A stretch of DNA of 64,000 bases from Brachionus rotundiformis (lineage: Eukaryota > Rotifera > Eurotatoria > Ploima > Brachionidae). Location: assembly GCA_016802295.1 (NCBI GenBank), contig JAESIW010000020.1, positions 5,884,522 to 5,948,521 on the forward strand, given 5' to 3'. How positions within the stretch are numbered: position 1 is the stretch's first letter; each line of letters opens with the position of its first letter. The position numbers and the translations under genes were made by a program. Below, piece after piece: positions 36,081 through 47,477 of this stretch. The notes below the pieces were generated by a model. It was not told where the DNA came from and did no database searches. It saw only the letters and a list, made by a program, of their open reading frames with translations.

Positions 36081-36175
36081 TCTAATCCTCGAGGTATTTT
36101 ATTTCCTCGAGGGTGACATTACCCGTCGTGTGGATGTCCTTGGACCTGAACAATCTTTTACGCCCCAATTTTTTG
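36081..36175 (-). pseudogene. Possible ribosomal protein L12-like fragment
   Basis: The reverse strand reads RKRLFRSKDIHTTGNVTLEE followed by IKYLED and a stop. It resembles the RPL12 segment around NIKH.GN.T..EI. Codons are G/C-ending (GTC ACC CTC GAG), unlike the surrounding DNA. No other RPL12 sequence flanks it, so if the match is real this is a small pseudogene scrap. The identification rests on about 15 residues. Confidence 0.35.
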
Positions 36176-36769
36176 TATATTCTTATAGATATCAATATGT
36201 TGAATAAAAATAAAAGTTTTTTTTCAATATATATGACTTTTTCAAGCTGTATCATTAAACAAAGTTTTAACATATTTGATTTTTGTCTATATAAGAACCA
36301 AAGGTAAATTTCAGTTAAAAGGATATTTTATTTTAATTTCAACATTAGAAACACCAAGCATTTTTTACGATTTTTTTAACCAAAATGTTTAAGAAAATAA
36401 AAAATCGACAACATTAAGAGGTTTATTTTTTACTTGTATTATCTGTTCAAAAGATATGGGGATTTAAAATTTGTTAAAAGAGTCCAATGACTTGTTTAGT
36501 TCTTCTAGTATTTAAGATTAATTTTTAACCAAAATTTTATCTGATTTTATATTTCTGTCAAAAGGGGTCAAAAATACAAAAAAAAATTTATAAAACCTTA
36601 ATTTAACAAAAAAATATATATTGAAAAGTTGAACTTTTTTCAGTTGAACTATCTCTAATTAAAAAAATCAACAGTTATTAATATGCTGTAATTATTATGG
36701 TATATTCTATTTGAAAAAAATTTTAAGGCTTTGAGTAATAGAAATTCTTGGTTAGTCCATTCAATTCAG

Positions 36770-36937
36770 AATGGGACGCGCAGATGTTGAAGTTGGGTTT
36801 GCACCAGTTGACTATAAGTACCGAGAAGAAGAAGCGGTGCGTTCGTTGGGCGCTGCTCGTACCAAACTAGCTGACTCGGTCTCTTTTCCAAAGACTCAGA
36901 ACTGCCGTGTTGTCGATATGGATTTTCCTGTTTCTTG
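36770..36937 (+). CDS. Small ORF (55 codons) in a GC-rich island, unknown
   Basis: ATG to TGA frame starting MGRADVEVGFAPVDYKYREE and ending VVDMDFPVS, 55 residues, charged, with no membrane segment. It lies in a 350-bp island (36760-37130) of markedly higher G+C than anything nearby. The downstream part of the island is not open in this frame. I recognise no family. It could be a gene exon, a transposon remnant or foreign DNA; no splice model was found that extends it convincingly. Confidence 0.3.
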
Positions 36938-37130
36938 AAAATCTGTTTGTTCCCTGATATGGGATCAATGATGCCGCCTTTCGTTGGGGCTGGAAGTTGA
37001 GTCTGTCTATCTTAATCGTAGAACCAGTACCCTCTACAGGTGATTGAGGTCATTTTTAAAAAGGCATTTATAATCGGTCCTACTTTTCCCGCAAAAGAGG
37101 CGAACCCTACACTGTGGTGAAATTTTTATT

Positions 37131-38182
37131 TTTTCCATGGCAATAAAATATCATATTAGCCAATTATCATATTGATAATAATTTATAAAAATGTTAATAT
37201 ATCTTTTATATTTATAAAATGATATGATTGGTTTGATTTTTTATTAAGATAAAGAATAAATTTAAAAATGCCAGCTTTGAGCATTTTTTCTAACCTATAA
37301 AGAATCATATAACTTGAGACAATTGAATAAAAATTAAAAAAAAAAATTGATATTTTTTAATCTTTAAATATATAATTATAAAATTAAAAAAATGTATTTT
37401 GCAAATAACATAACAAAATAATATAAAAATAAATCAAGTAATAGAAGCTAAGCATGATGGTTAGACCAATTAAGCCAAATTAGTAACGCTAAAAATCAGA
37501 CTAGACCGTGCCTTACTTAGCTAGAAGTATAAAGTTACATGTCATAACATCATTTTCCCGAAAAAACTATTTGAATACAAAATAAATAAGCTTTAATTGA
37601 ACAATTTGAAATTTTAATTAAAAATCTTAACTAAAAAAACACATTTGCTAATTTTGTTTTATCTTTTTGAGTATCTCTAGTTAAAATTCCAATTGATCTC
37701 TCTTTGAATAAACAATTCTCAAAAAACAAACTCTAGCTCTAGTCTTACCAAGCTACGCTTTTAAAATAAATTAATTAGAAAAAATTCAATCTATTCACAA
37801 AATTGGAAAATCAATCCAAAACGAATCCAAATAACAACATTTACTTCTATTAGATTATCTTACTGGATACAAATAGTTTATAAAAATTGGTATATTATTT
37901 CGTTTTGAATAAATTTACAACTCTCATTTCCTTAAATGCAAATTTAATTAGCATTACTTTATCTTGATCAAATTACGATTTTTGGTCAAAGATAAATTCG
38001 CTTGCTGCGACCATCTCATTTACTTGAGCAATAAAAAACTTAAATTTCAATAAACTCGTGTCTTTCTTTAAATCAGTCAGTGACTATCATCTCACAATCT
38101 ATCCATAGTAGATACCGAAATTAGAAGTTAATCAAACTAAATCAAAGCTTAATCAATTTCATTTTCTAAAATTGAGCCAAAA
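37131..38182. other. Upstream region of the bHLH gene
   Basis: About 1 kb without a supported gene. The last 450 nt are less A/T-monotonous than typical spacer and probably carry promoter and 5' UTR sequence of the developmental regulator that follows. Confidence 0.45.
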
Positions 38183-38970
38183 ATGTTTGAAAACTCTCAA
38201 TGGATGGCCCAGAATGAGTACGGACAGTCTTTCAGCCAGACACACTACCACTACTACCCTCAATATGACATGACACCACAAAATAATAATTTTCTGGCAA
38301 GCCATGAGTCCAAGGCCAGGACGATTTCAAAAAATGCCAAGTCTTCGTTCGAAATAAGCCCTGGATCGAACAACTCGTTTAGCTCCAATTCTTCCAATTC
38401 GAGCTCGAAATCAAAGCCAAGGAAATTTTCGCCCAAACAGCGCCAAGTGGCCAATCAGCGAGAAAGAGACCGGACACATTCGGTCAATTCAGCATTTTCG
38501 CAATTGAGAGGCTTGATTCCAACTGAACCAGTCGACCGCAAATTGTCCAAGATAGAAATACTTCGCTTAGCTGGAAGTTACATAAACCATCTGCATTCTG
38601 TCCTAGTAATGCCAGAGGAATATGCAGAGAATCCTTGTTTTTATAAGCAAAAGTAAATAATTTAAATAGATAAAATTTATTGACTGACAAATTTTTGTTT
38701 TAAAGATTGGTTGATAAGTCGTCAAATATAACTGTGTGTACATTTTGTCTTGGTGACAGACGGACATTGCCAAGTGCATTTGACATTGAGCCGAAATCGG
38801 ATAATTCTAGTCTTAGCTCAATTTCATTCATTGCCAATTCACCATTGTCTCCACAGAATGTCAAACAATGTCCGAAGCCCAGACAAAAAACCAATAAAAA
38901 TGCTACCTTGACAAATCATCCAAAAAAAAAGTACATATCGGAAAACTTCTACAATCAAACTCATTTTTAA
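38183..38970 (+). CDS. bHLH transcription factor, paraxis/scleraxis (TCF15/SCX) type
   Basis: Class II bHLH factor expected to dimerise with an E protein and bind E-boxes; vertebrate relatives pattern somites, tendon and mesoderm. Exons are 38183-38652 and 38706-38970 around a 53-nt GT-AG intron; total 735 nt, 244 aa. The N-terminus is rich in Tyr, Gln, Asn and Ser. The bHLH (about 86-140) reads [39 protein letters not shown] and [24 protein letters not shown] with SYI.HL is diagnostic for paraxis/scleraxis. Exon 2 begins with [13 protein letters not shown], matching the CTFCLS.QRK tail motif of that family, which supports the splice. Paraxis and scleraxis cannot be separated here. Confidence 0.88.
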
Positions 38971-40920
38971 GATTTTTAAATGTTAGAACAATAATTTTAT
39001 ATTTAGTTTTTTTTTAATTTTTATTTAAAAAATTAAACTTAAGAGTGATCAATTTCGCCGATTGTCATTTTAAAATTGAACAAAAGACTATTTAAATTAA
39101 TTTTTTTTGAAATTTTAAACTAAAACAAATAAAATGCAAAAAAAATGTATCTTATCTTTTATTGATTTATTCGATATGCTATATCTCTTTGGCATGAATT
39201 GGATATTTAACTATTTATTCCAAGTAAAAACTTTGGACCAATTTTCCAGATATTAAATTATTTATGATACTTGGCTATTGTTGAATTTGGTTAAAAACAT
39301 TAAATTTCACATTGAAAACAATTTTAACCTGTCTTAAAATTGTAAAATTAACTAAAAAATTCAATTCGCGTTGTCTGGTATATTATTAGTGCGTATTATA
39401 TATCTTCATATTCCAAAGATAATTGTTTTTGAATCAAAGTTTATGATCGTTTTCGAAATTATTTAAATGGAATAGAAAATTAGATAGACAAGAGTTGAAA
39501 ATTTGAATCTAGATTTTAAAAAAAGAGATGAGATTTAAAAAATTCAACATCATAACTATGAAAATTTATTAATAGATTAAATTTTGAATTATTTTTCACA
39601 AAAATTTCTCACTTGTTAATAAATTTTAAAAATATTCAAAATTTAAAATAAAATTTTTTTTCTTCGACATTTAATATCTAAAATTTAATTTTCAAAAATT
39701 TTTTATATTTTTTCAATTTTTTTTTTAAATATTACTGATTAGCTAATTACTTAAAAAATTGATACCTAGTAATTTAAAAAATATGTTTTTTTAATTTTTC
39801 TCTTAAAAAGCTCTACTTTCATTAACCAAGTATTTTTTTATTACATGCAATATGATAAAATCAAATAATTTGTAGCTGTTTTAAAGTTTTATTTGGCAAA
39901 CATAACAACCATTCAATCACAATGTTCTTATTTTCTGAATTATTTTGAAGCTAAATTTATTGATTGCAAACATTGGGCAAAATTTACATTTTTTGAAATC
40001 AAGGAAATTTTGATGGCAACAGATAATTATCCTAACTTTTAAAGTATAAAATATTTGGTTTTATCGATATTTTTCCCATTAGCTTTTTTGCTTTACTAAA
40101 AGAATCATTTTTTTGGTCTGAGTTTATCTGATTTTTACATTATTTAACTTTTTTTATTCTGGTCTAATTAACTTGGTAGAAAATGAGATTTAAAATAGTA
40201 TTATAACATCTAAAATTTTTTTTAGTTCCTTAATCACTATTTCTTTCAACTCTAGTCTATCAATTATTTATTTTTAAGACTTAGTTTAATAATTTATAAT
40301 AATAATTTTTGGATTACATAATATATATAATTATCTTCTATTAGAATTTTAATTAGTAAAATGACTAAATTAGTTAAATTTGTTAAAATGACTCATATAA
40401 ACAAAAGGGTTTAAATAGAATACCATTTCAAATTTTTGAAAACGATTTAAAAATATTAGTCACCATAACTTTGCCCATCCGCAGGTCTTAAGTCTTGATG
40501 AAAAAAGAGAAAGGTGATAGCATCGTTTGTGCATGTGGTCTTTCACGTAGCTTGAAGAAGAGCTGTATAGCGGGTACATACGGGTCTTTGGCCAAGTCTA
40601 AATACTCTGTTTAGTTTGACTATGACAGACCTATCTAGACTTATTAATAATCTTTTAACATGACAAAGATTTTTATTCCTGCTCAACCATTGGAATACTC
40701 GAAAGTATTGTAAGCAAGATTTTTTTAATTACAATCAATTTAATAAGAGAAAATTTTATAAGATAGTGAAATTTATTGAAAAAAATTTACATATTTCTAA
40801 AAACAAAAAATAGCTCTTTAAATAATATAAAGTTTAACAATAGATCTATTTAAATATACTCGTTAAAAAAACTTTAATTAACAACCTAAATTAAAACTTG
40901 GCAAAGCACTTAAGATCGAA
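38971..40920. other. Intergenic DNA with a short coding-like relic
   Basis: Mostly AT-rich spacer. At 40455-40610 a forward frame without ATG stays open for about 48 codons and includes KREKGDSIVCACGLSRSLKK with balanced codon use. It looks like a fragment of a dead gene or element that I cannot name. Confidence 0.4.
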
Positions 40921-43900
40921 TTAAATTTTGGCAAATGCTGCAATTAAATTTGTAGGTAATAAAGCATCGATTCTCTCAGACAAAAATCCCAAAGGGGCCG
41001 CAATCCATTTAAGCAAAATTCTAATAAAAATTGTCGCATATTCAGGATATTGATGTGTCAATAGAAAAAGTGTTGCTGTGCCCGAAAATAAACCAGCAGT
41101 AAATAGAATAAAGAATGGCAATTCCTTTTTAGGAAATACACTCACGTCATGGTAAGCTTTAAAAACAATCAAATGTTAGAAAAATAAAAAATTGTCATTT
41201 TCTTACCAGGTAATAGCTCTCGATCAGCAGCTTGAGTGCAAACCGGGTATGGATGAAATAGATGTCCTTTTTCCAAAGGATAAGGAATAAGCCTGAATGT
41301 TCCCTCCCATGTGCATTGCAGTAAATTAAGTGCTCCTTCAACCCGTTTCCAATGTTGGAGATGAAAGAATGCGTATGCTATGGCTTCACTGTCACCTCTT
41401 TTTAGAATATGCTCAGTTGGCAGGATCAAACTTTTCATTTCGAGAAGATATTTGGGAACATGAGGATTGAATTCTACAGCTCGATGAATCGCATCTACAG
41501 CACTTATTTCAGCTGCATTCAGTCCTCGCTTGCTGGCTAAATCAGGTGAAAATCTTTCACTAACCCCTCTGGCTTTTAGTAAAGCTGCCGTATAGCAAAT
41601 AGTGGCAGATTTTGGCAAATTAATATCTTTAAGAAAATAAAATATTTAATTAACTTTTAAAAATTTATTCTAATACCGTCATATTTAGACAAGACTGCTT
41701 GAACATCTGGATAAGACTGCATTTCGAGTAAAACTTCTATCAAATTCTCATGAATATTGTATACTGACATCATGGGAAATTCTTTGACCAAATCACGAAA
41801 TATTTTGGCCGCTTCTTTTAGTTTACCAAGCTTTCGGGCACACATTCCAAGCCTACGTTTCAAATATATCAGAACATTTGTATTTCTTTCTAATTAAGAT
41901 TAACAATTAAATTTTAGTAAACTATTGCTTAAAATTTTTTATTTAGATCTACTTTTTTAACTATTATATGATTAAAAAATAGCTATTGGGAATTTTTTTT
42001 TCGTAACATTAGCCCTGTAAAGGTCTGGTTTATTTTAAATTAATTATTCGATAATTAGATTACTGGTATTGTCAAGTATTTCAATAAAGTATTAGTTTTT
42101 ATTCTATTTAAGACATTAGTGCTTCTTAATAATATAAGCTAAATTTTTTTTAATACAAAATTTTGTCTATTATCTAGTTATTATTAGCTAATGGTCATCA
42201 AAATACCAAAGCAAGGAAACAAAAATCAAGATATACAACACAGTAGTAAAAGCTACATTGATGTACCAGATTCAATGCTGGGGAATGTCTGATTTAGATA
42301 GATAAAGCCTGAACAACTTCCAAACTGGAAGCCTGAGAAGGATTCTTGGGATACACTGGGCTGATACATTGCCTAAAGATGAACTATACAGAAAAACTTA
42401 CCGAGTGCCAATGAGTCAATGTATGAAGAATAAAAGACTGCTCTGGCTTGGAAATGTACTTAGAGTTTAAAGAATAAAATTCCGAACCAAAATCTACATT
42501 GGACACTTCTAGGGCACAGAAAGGTTGGCTGATCAACAATAACATTGAGATCATCAATCACGAAAGAAATCACAGAAATGGGAATGAAATGGAGAGAAGG
42601 CAAAGGATTGACTTGAATGGAAAGCAAAAGGTAATGACCCTATGTTCCTCAAGGAGAGTACCAAAAAACAATTGTCACAATATCCATAAAACAAATATAG
42701 AAATTAGTAGAAATATAGCTGGCTACTTAAAGACTAAGCTTGGGAATAAATCTAATTTTAGAAAATATACTTTATATAGAATAATTTTTGAAAATTTTTT
42801 ATATATTTTTAGAAAAAAAAATAAGACAAAATTTGAACTTCTCTTATAAAACGACTGACTCATGGTCAAGCAACCGGTTATTTCTGATTTTTACTTTTTA
42901 TCTATTAATAGAATATTCTGCTTAAGACAAATAATAAATAAAAATTTCTTTGAATTTGATTTAAAAAAATAAATTAAATTTAAGAGTTAAAAATTGAAGA
43001 CTATAATATGCTATAAAATATGCTACTAACTATGAAGACTCTCGAAATTGTGTCCTTGTTCTTGAGCGTGTAGAGTTTTTTTGAAGGCAGCTTCGGCGTA
43101 CCTCAGCGCCTGCTTAAAAACTTTTTCAGCCTTGAAGAAATTAATTTTGATAAAATTAGATCAAACATATTTTAAATTTGAATTACATCAATTATATTTT
43201 TGGCATCTTCTTCAGCCAAAAGAATCAACGCCGGAGTGCATCTAAATTGATTAATAAATGAAAATAAAATATTATTAGGTAAACTTTTACTCTGGATTTA
43301 TTTTAATAGCTTCATTTGCCAAAGTCGTTCTAGTCGATGGATTGCGTTCACGCCAAGCTCGTTGCATTATTTCATAATCAGGCTTACCTTCGTCATATTC
43401 ACAAGTAAAGAATGTCTGATGATCTTGAGCACTTAAATTCATGTCATAAAATGTCAAAGGTTCTTTTCCATTAGCCTCAATTAATTTGGAGTACTCAGCT
43501 CCTCGCAGCAAGCTCATTGGGTTTTTCCAAACTTTGCACTCTGGTATACTATTAAAGGTGATACTACTGGTTGAAAGAGTTATAGAATTTGAGCCAGACA
43601 TGCCATTAGATGTACCATTTCCAACTTGATTTGATTCATTATCATACCTCAGATCTTTTTCTGAAGAGGATTCGGTATTTTGCTCAGTTGAATTTGAAGA
43701 ATTGGTTTGGGACAGAGCCGAATCCGAACCAATAGAAATATAGTTCAAAGATACTTGTTCAATAAAAGATGTTCCATATTTTTTAAAATACCACCATTCA
43801 AAAATCAGGATTATTCCAGAAATTAAGGAAGAGGTTCCAGTTAAAGCAACGTAGAATTTTGGTGTAAGTGTGTTCAAAAACATTGTAGCCATCGATACAT

Positions 43901-44036
43901 TTTCAGTTAATTTCAAAGGACCCTTTAAGATATAGAACAGAATGACCACTAGAATAAACCACAAAATCCAAAGGTAGGTCCATGCCCAAGAAAATAAATT
44001 TTTCAAATGACTGATTACAGAAGTGATAAAACCCAT
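40921..44036 (-). CDS. ST7: Suppressor of tumorigenicity 7 homolog (multi-exon)
   Basis: Conserved multi-pass membrane protein with TPR-like helices; the molecular role is poorly known, with vertebrate roles reported in extracellular-matrix and secretory regulation. Reverse-strand exons are 44036-43291, 43241-43187, 43130-43031, 41889-41677, 41626-41207 and 41156-40921. All introns are GT-AG and in phase; total 1770 nt, 589 aa (human about 585). Two N-terminal membrane segments (about 17-38 and 62-80) precede a Ser/Asn-rich insert (about 100-155). Hallmarks are [72 protein letters not shown] and [18 protein letters not shown]. The C-terminus has [19 protein letters not shown] and ends AFAKI. 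The third intron (1141 nt) hosts a LINE relic. The gene is head-to-head with ERMARD. Confidence 0.94.
42180..42680 (+). mobile_element. RTE-type LINE relic inside an ST7 intron
   Basis: The forward strand (antisense to ST7) reads [60 protein letters not shown] followed by LGNVLRV, and a late [14 protein letters not shown]. This is the C-terminal region of the same LINE type as 30470-31680. Frameshifts and stops are present. Confidence 0.75.
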
Positions 44037-44701
44037 TCTAGAGTAGATTATTGATTTGATTTATCAATCGAAAATTGGTAAGAATAATAGAATTTTTTTC
44101 AAAAATTAATTATTTTTCTTATTATACATGAATATAAAAATTATGTCTTTCAGATTTAATATTTATTATGATATTTCAGTATAATCTGAACATCTGATTT
44201 AAATTTTTTTTATTTATTTTTTAAAATATTTGCCTGGTTCAATTTTGCCATCTTTATTTTTAATAAATCAAAATAACCCCTGTAAAACTTATTTTATTTA
44301 TTAGTCGTAGATTGGCAGTTTTTAATAATAGTCTAGTTCAGGATACAAATACCTAAGACCTTTTTATAGCATTTTAACTAAACTTCTTACTGCTCAAGTT
44401 TGCTTTTCAATTTTTTGCCAAAGAAATTTTATTTCAATAAACCATTCTTTGTACCCAGTAGATAATCTAAAGTTGTGTTTATTTGGTCAACTATAGATCA
44501 ATAAATATTTTGCTTTTTTTTGATTGTTAAACTCATTTTTTCTAAAAGTTTGGCTAATAGAATGATTCAATAGATTTTTATTAGACATGAAGTTAAAACA
44601 ATAAATCAATTTGTTCTTGATTATTTTGTTAAAAAAATTTCGAAATTTTGAAAATTTAATTTTATTATAATCATATTTAAAAAAATTAAATCATTGTTTA
44701 A
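44037..44701. promoter_or_regulatory. Divergent intergenic region between ST7 and ERMARD
   Basis: 665 bp separate the two start codons on opposite strands, so it must contain both promoters. It is AT-rich, and I could not assign a TATA or initiator element with confidence. Confidence 0.45.
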
Positions 44702-46576
44702 ATGTTTCCAAGAGCTAAAAATATCCCAAAACACTCAAATTGTTATCTATCTGACGAAGTAAAAAGTATTCTCTGCTTAGACGATTCTGGAATCGAAAAA
44801 AGTACCACTGATCCGAATATATGGATTGATCAATCGATATGTGATCTCAATTTCGACTATTTATCTGGTAATTGTTTTATTTTGGATGACCAAAATGGTA
44901 TCAATTACCAACAATCCAATAAAATTTTGAAAAAATACCTCGGAAGCATAAGAAAAATAGTGGAAGAAAATTTCGAAGCTAGCTTAATTGAATCAACTGA
45001 TATGGAAATATTTAAAAATTTAATTTTATACCAACTCTATTTTAAAAAATATTCCAAACCAAGTCATAGTATGCCAAATATCGAGTTGGTATTTACAATT
45101 TTTTTTCCACTATTTGAAAGATTTTTGGCAAACGTGCTTTTTTCAATCAATGGATGCACCATGTCAAAAATTCCTTTTTTACTTAGAGATTTGGTCAATC
45201 ACTCTCTTTTTGAATCCTTATTCTCACATGGTTTAATTAATTTTATAAGATTGTTTTTTTATACGCCAAAATCCCTCAATTTCAGAAATCTATGCTGGCA
45301 TGGATTTTTAAATACCCATGAATATGATCTAGATTACATCTATTTTTTAATATGTATTTTGTGTAAAATTGATTTAGTCTTGAAAGAAAAAAAAATATTG
45401 GTACAGACAAGACCAAAATTCAATTTAGACTCAATGAATGAGATATGGTTAAAAAAAAATGTGTCAATTTTTAATTCTTTAAGGCCAGAAATCGAGCTTA
45501 GATGCCAAGATGCAATTGAAAATTCGAAATTAATAGACACATCAAGACGAGATAAATGGCGCTTTATTTTTTCCAGAAAATTAGACAATTTTTGCCTGCT
45601 GAATTTAATCCTACCTGAATTTGAGCATTTGCTAAGAAAACTTTACTCCTTGGCAAATAATCTTCCTGAATCTTCTTCTGTCCAAATTGCCTACACAAAT
45701 GAGTTTTACCTAACAATGGATGATCTTTTGAATTGGAAAATCGCTTCTACAGATAGCAAAAATCATTTATTAAATCTTTTTGATGAAAAAATTTTTATAA
45801 TTATGTTTGATTTGTTTAATTATATTGATGGTCCAAGACTAAGAGATCACCTAAGCCACGGTGAGCTAGAGCCAAATATTGGAGATTTTTACATTGACGC
45901 TTTGCTTTTTTTGATGATGGAACTTGCTTCCGATGGTTACCAAACCAATTTTGTTATGATGTACAAGGACTATGAATCTAATTTTCATCCAATTAAAATA
46001 TTAAAAGGTCAGATTTTAGCGCTATTTGAATCAGTTTATTTTGATAAAAAAGCAAATATAGATATTGAGCATTTCGAAAAGTTAAATTTTGACAGTGAAA
46101 TGAATCTTGTGTACCGTTATGATATGTTTGAATCAAAAAATTTGAAATCAAATGAGCTCCAATTAATTAATTTAATTCGAAATTTGACCAAAGAGATTTA
46201 CAAATTTCAATCAAAATTGAGAGATAAAGAGATATTAAATGATAATTTGGAAAGAAATCGTAGTTTAAGAGAACGTCAAAGGGCAAGTTTGGAAAAATTT
46301 GACACCTATAAAGAAAATTTTAGAATATTTTTTAATTTCAATATTAAGATTATTTGTTTTTTAGTCGATAAATATTTATTTGTTGATTTAAATGCAAACA
46401 TTGAATTCTATCTAGGTCCTAAGTTTAAAGAATTGATAAAATTGTTAAAGAATAACCTTAAATTATACCAAAATTTAGGCAGTTTTAGTGAATCAAACAA
46501 ATGGATCGAGTCAAATAGCCTAGTGTCTTTAGGAAACAATAATAATGTTTTAGAAAAAATTAATCTTTTGATATAA
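44702..46576 (+). CDS. ERMARD: ER membrane-associated RNA degradation protein (ERMARD) homolog
   Basis: Single-exon gene, 624 aa (human about 678). The family carries a DUF4209 domain; the human protein is ER-associated, and loss is linked to periventricular heterotopia. The biochemical role is unproven. Diagnostic matches are PFLLRDLVNH (about 158-167), SLNFRNLCWHGF (about 191-202), corresponding to LNLRNVLWHGF in vertebrates, and EGPR-type DGPRLRDHLSHGELEPN (about 376-392), corresponding to GPRIRDRLSHGE. The region LRERQRASLEKF matches the RSRQRQNYLRMW segment of vertebrate ERMARD. A hydrophobic stretch near 540-560 (FNFNIKIICFLVDKYLFV) is the likely membrane anchor. The RN..WHG and HLSHGE motifs are shared with other DUF4209/abortive-infection-like families, so overall order and length support the call. 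Confidence 0.85.
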   Translation: MFPRAKNIPKHSNCYLSDEVKSILCLDDSGIEKSTTDPNIWIDQSICDLNFDYLSGNCFILDDQNGINYQQSNKILKKYLGSIRKIVEENFEASLIESTDMEIFKNLILYQLYFKKYSKPSHSMPNIELVFTIFFPLFERFLANVLFSINGCTMSKIPFLLRDLVNHSLFESLFSHGLINFIRLFFYTPKSLNFRNLCWHGFLNTHEYDLDYIYFLICILCKIDLVLKEKKILVQTRPKFNLDSMNEIWLKKNVSIFNSLRPEIELRCQDAIENSKLIDTSRRDKWRFIFSRKLDNFCLLNLILPEFEHLLRKLYSLANNLPESSSVQIAYTNEFYLTMDDLLNWKIASTDSKNHLLNLFDEKIFIIMFDLFNYIDGPRLRDHLSHGELEPNIGDFYIDALLFLMMELASDGYQTNFVMMYKDYESNFHPIKILKGQILALFESVYFDKKANIDIEHFEKLNFDSEMNLVYRYDMFESKNLKSNELQLINLIRNLTKEIYKFQSKLRDKEILNDNLERNRSLRERQRASLEKFDTYKENFRIFFNFNIKIICFLVDKYLFVDLNANIEFYLGPKFKELIKLLKNNLKLYQNLGSFSESNKWIESNSLVSLGNNNNVLEKINLLI

Positions 46577-46692
46577 TAATAATAAAATAATATTTTTAAA
46601 TTAATTTTTTTATTTGGTACATAATTTTGGTTACGCACATAGCTTTGCCATTTAGAGAAAAAATTTAAAAAGAACCAAGATATAGCGATAAC

Positions 46693-46714
46693 TTATTATT
46701 ATTATTATTATTAA
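46693..46714. repeat. ATT trinucleotide microsatellite
   Basis: About seven tandem TTA/ATT units, just downstream of ERMARD and next to the Tc1/mariner fossil. Confidence 0.8.
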
Positions 46715-46719
46715 TACTT

Positions 46720-47215
46720 TTATCTTTATAAGTGCAAAATCACTGAAAATAACTCTGGACAAATTATTAACCGTCCAATTAAGTCTCTGTTTACACCATT
46801 TATATATTTTTTGTCTATCTTTTATGCTTAGAAGAGGTTTTTTGACCGCTCTATGACTCTAAACCTTTGTTTTGGGGATATCTCATTACACTATACTTTC
46901 TACTTTCTAATCAAAACCCCTTGAGTGTTAGAATTTCCATGATCATTGGCGATTTTCTGATAACTGGATTAAGTGTCTTTTTTAATCTCTCTAAAAAACA
47001 ATTTTCACCCTTAAAGTTAGCTTCCGAGGTCTACCAGAACGGCTTCGATCAGACATAGTACCAATTTCTTCATATCGTTTCATAGTTTAAAAGACAAATT
47101 TTGGAGATAAGGCTAACAGCTTAGCTATCTTATTTTTATCTCCATTTTTTAGCAGGCCCTCGATCTGCCATTTTTGTGAGCTAGACACTTTTTTTTACCA
47201 TTTTTTGCCAAAATT
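46720..47215 (-). mobile_element. Tc1/mariner transposase fossil
   Basis: Reverse-strand reading from about 47200 gives SSQKWQIEGLLKNGDKNKIA, the N-terminal helix-turn-helix. TMKRYEEIGTMSDRSRSGRP and RKL follow, the diagnostic inter-HTH GRPRK hook. Further on (about 46850-46740) there is KPLLSIKDRQKIYKWCKQRL followed by NWTVNNLSRVIFSDF, matching the block that ends at the second catalytic Asp. Several stops are present, and the final catalytic block is missing, so it is truncated and dead. Confidence 0.8.
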
Positions 47216-47253
47216 TTCTAAATATAGAAAGGACCTGAGTAGTTGGAGAGTAT

Positions 47254-47477
47254 TTAACACTAGAAGACCCGACGGGTTTTTTAGACCCATTTTTTTAAAT
47301 TTTCAAATCTCAATATCTTTTGAATGGAGAAACAGAATTTAATATTCAGTATTTTATTTTATAGATTTATGGAGACTTTATTGAATATCAGAAAAAAATG
47401 TTGCTATTCTATGATAATTTTTTTAAAAATTAGTTTTTAAATTTTTGTCATTTTTTGGTCGGGCTTTCTAGTGTTAA
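47254..47477. mobile_element. 224-bp MITE with TTAA ends and terminal inverted repeats, copy 1
   Basis: The element is bounded by TTAA on both sides. The left end is TTAACACTAGAAGACCCGAC; the complement of the right end is TTAACACTAGAAAGCCCGAC, matching at 18 of 20 positions. The subterminal left side has GGGTTTTTTAGACCC. There is no coding capacity. TTAA target duplication plus short TIRs is the signature of piggyBac-superfamily nonautonomous elements. Copy 2 at 60327-60550 has the same length. Confidence 0.85.
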
